From the NCBI RefSeq assembly GCF_027924145.1, contig NZ_BRVP01000012.1, positions 58,965-122,964 of the forward strand: a stretch of DNA of 64,000 bases. The letters are read 5' to 3'. The stretch's first letter is position 1, and every line of letters begins with the position of its first letter. The notes beneath the pieces were generated by a model that had not been told where the DNA came from, made no database searches, and saw nothing but the letters and a program-made list of their open reading frames with translations. The translations under genes and the position numbers were made by a program. Shown here piece by piece: positions 63,756-64,000 of this stretch. Source of the stretch: Neptunitalea chrysea. Lineage in GTDB: Bacteria; Bacteroidota; Bacteroidia; Flavobacteriales; Flavobacteriaceae.

Positions 63756-63951
63756 TGCTGTTTGTTTTTATATTAAAAAACTTATAGTTATTTAAATATA
63801 AAATACGGATTTCCGTAGTTTAAATACTGTTTAAATATAGTTAAATAGAAATTCTTTATGAAATAAAAGAATTTTATTTTTATACATTGTTGTAATTTGT
63901 ATTAAGGCCTTTATTACAGATACTAAAATATAGTATTAAACCCGTTGTGCA

Positions 63952-63994
63952 TTTATAAAAAGTTGTGCAAACTGCTAAAATGCAGTAAATTGTA
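63952..63994 (+). repeat. 43-base repeat shared with 10626-10668
   Basis: 37 of 43 positions agree with the copy upstream of the DoxX-like gene, including the small CTGC/GCAG hairpin. Confidence 0.6.
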
Positions 63995-64000
63995 GTAACC

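Larger units (their letters stand above)
63640..64000. other. Intergenic region at the window end
   Basis: A terminator, a partial repeat copy (63712-63755) and the 43-base repeat (63952-63994) were found. No gene is seen before the window ends. Confidence 0.6.

Overview
The window is chromosomal DNA from a Bacteroidota bacterium, very probably a marine-type Flavobacteriaceae. Evidence: low G+C; many TonB-dependent receptors with N-terminal carboxypeptidase-like domains; families largely confined to this phylum (DUF4837, DUF4175, DUF4249, GIN-domain DUF2807); lipoproteins; and repeated use of the Bacteroidota promoter element TAnnTTTG (best example TTG-N19-TAGATTTG in front of tRNA-Cys). It is mostly ordinary core genome.

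Layout. 1-9.3 kb: tex (cut by the window edge), a mltD-like transglycosylase with a DUF4837 lipoprotein, pgk, holB-like delta prime, and a TonB receptor/DUF4249 pair. 9.4-19.6 kb: a membrane LytTR regulator, a small DoxX-like membrane protein, an OmpH/Skp-like lipoprotein, a methyltransferase, mnmG, ybeY and a giant DUF4175 protein. 19.7-29.7 kb: gltX, an SPFH protein, a three-gene YtxH/holin-like envelope operon, glnS, folB, tRNA-Cys, a LysE exporter, a GIN-domain protein and rnr. 29.7-33.1 kb: an AT-rich candidate replication origin, rpiB, a decayed Fur-family gene, a CDF zinc exporter and an ElaA-like GNAT. 33.2-46.1 kb: a TonB-type receptor, then a minus-strand run (LuxR regulator, GNAT, S41 protease, rnpA, ECF sigma with a membrane partner, TraB-like protein, M1 and S8 peptidases, MBL hydrolase). 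46.4-50.1 kb: an accessory island. 50.1-64 kb: SulP transporter, UspA, CPA1 antiporter with TrkA domain, di-haem peroxidase, PhoX-like lipoprotein, lepA and a second large outer-membrane receptor.

Most interesting parts. (1) The island at 46.6-50.1 kb looks like a polymorphic toxin system: a 771-residue protein ending in a zincin-like HELLH domain, followed by three tandem copies of a 110-111 residue putative immunity gene. The copies are almost identical except in two short patches. (2) A cluster of parS-like sites (three perfect 16-mers plus near matches) surrounds mnmG/ybeY. About 15 kb away is an AT-rich gene-free stretch with DnaA-box-like 9-mers, and hand-counted G/C balance changes across it. 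Together these suggest that the window contains the chromosomal origin and its partition region. (3) A dispersed intergenic repeat made of two related half-units occurs about ten times, partly in head-to-tail arrays, and touches gene ends. (4) A Fur-family pseudogene lies directly upstream of the zinc exporter.

No insertion sequences, CRISPR arrays or rRNA genes were seen. All family assignments come from reading motifs by eye; no database search was run.
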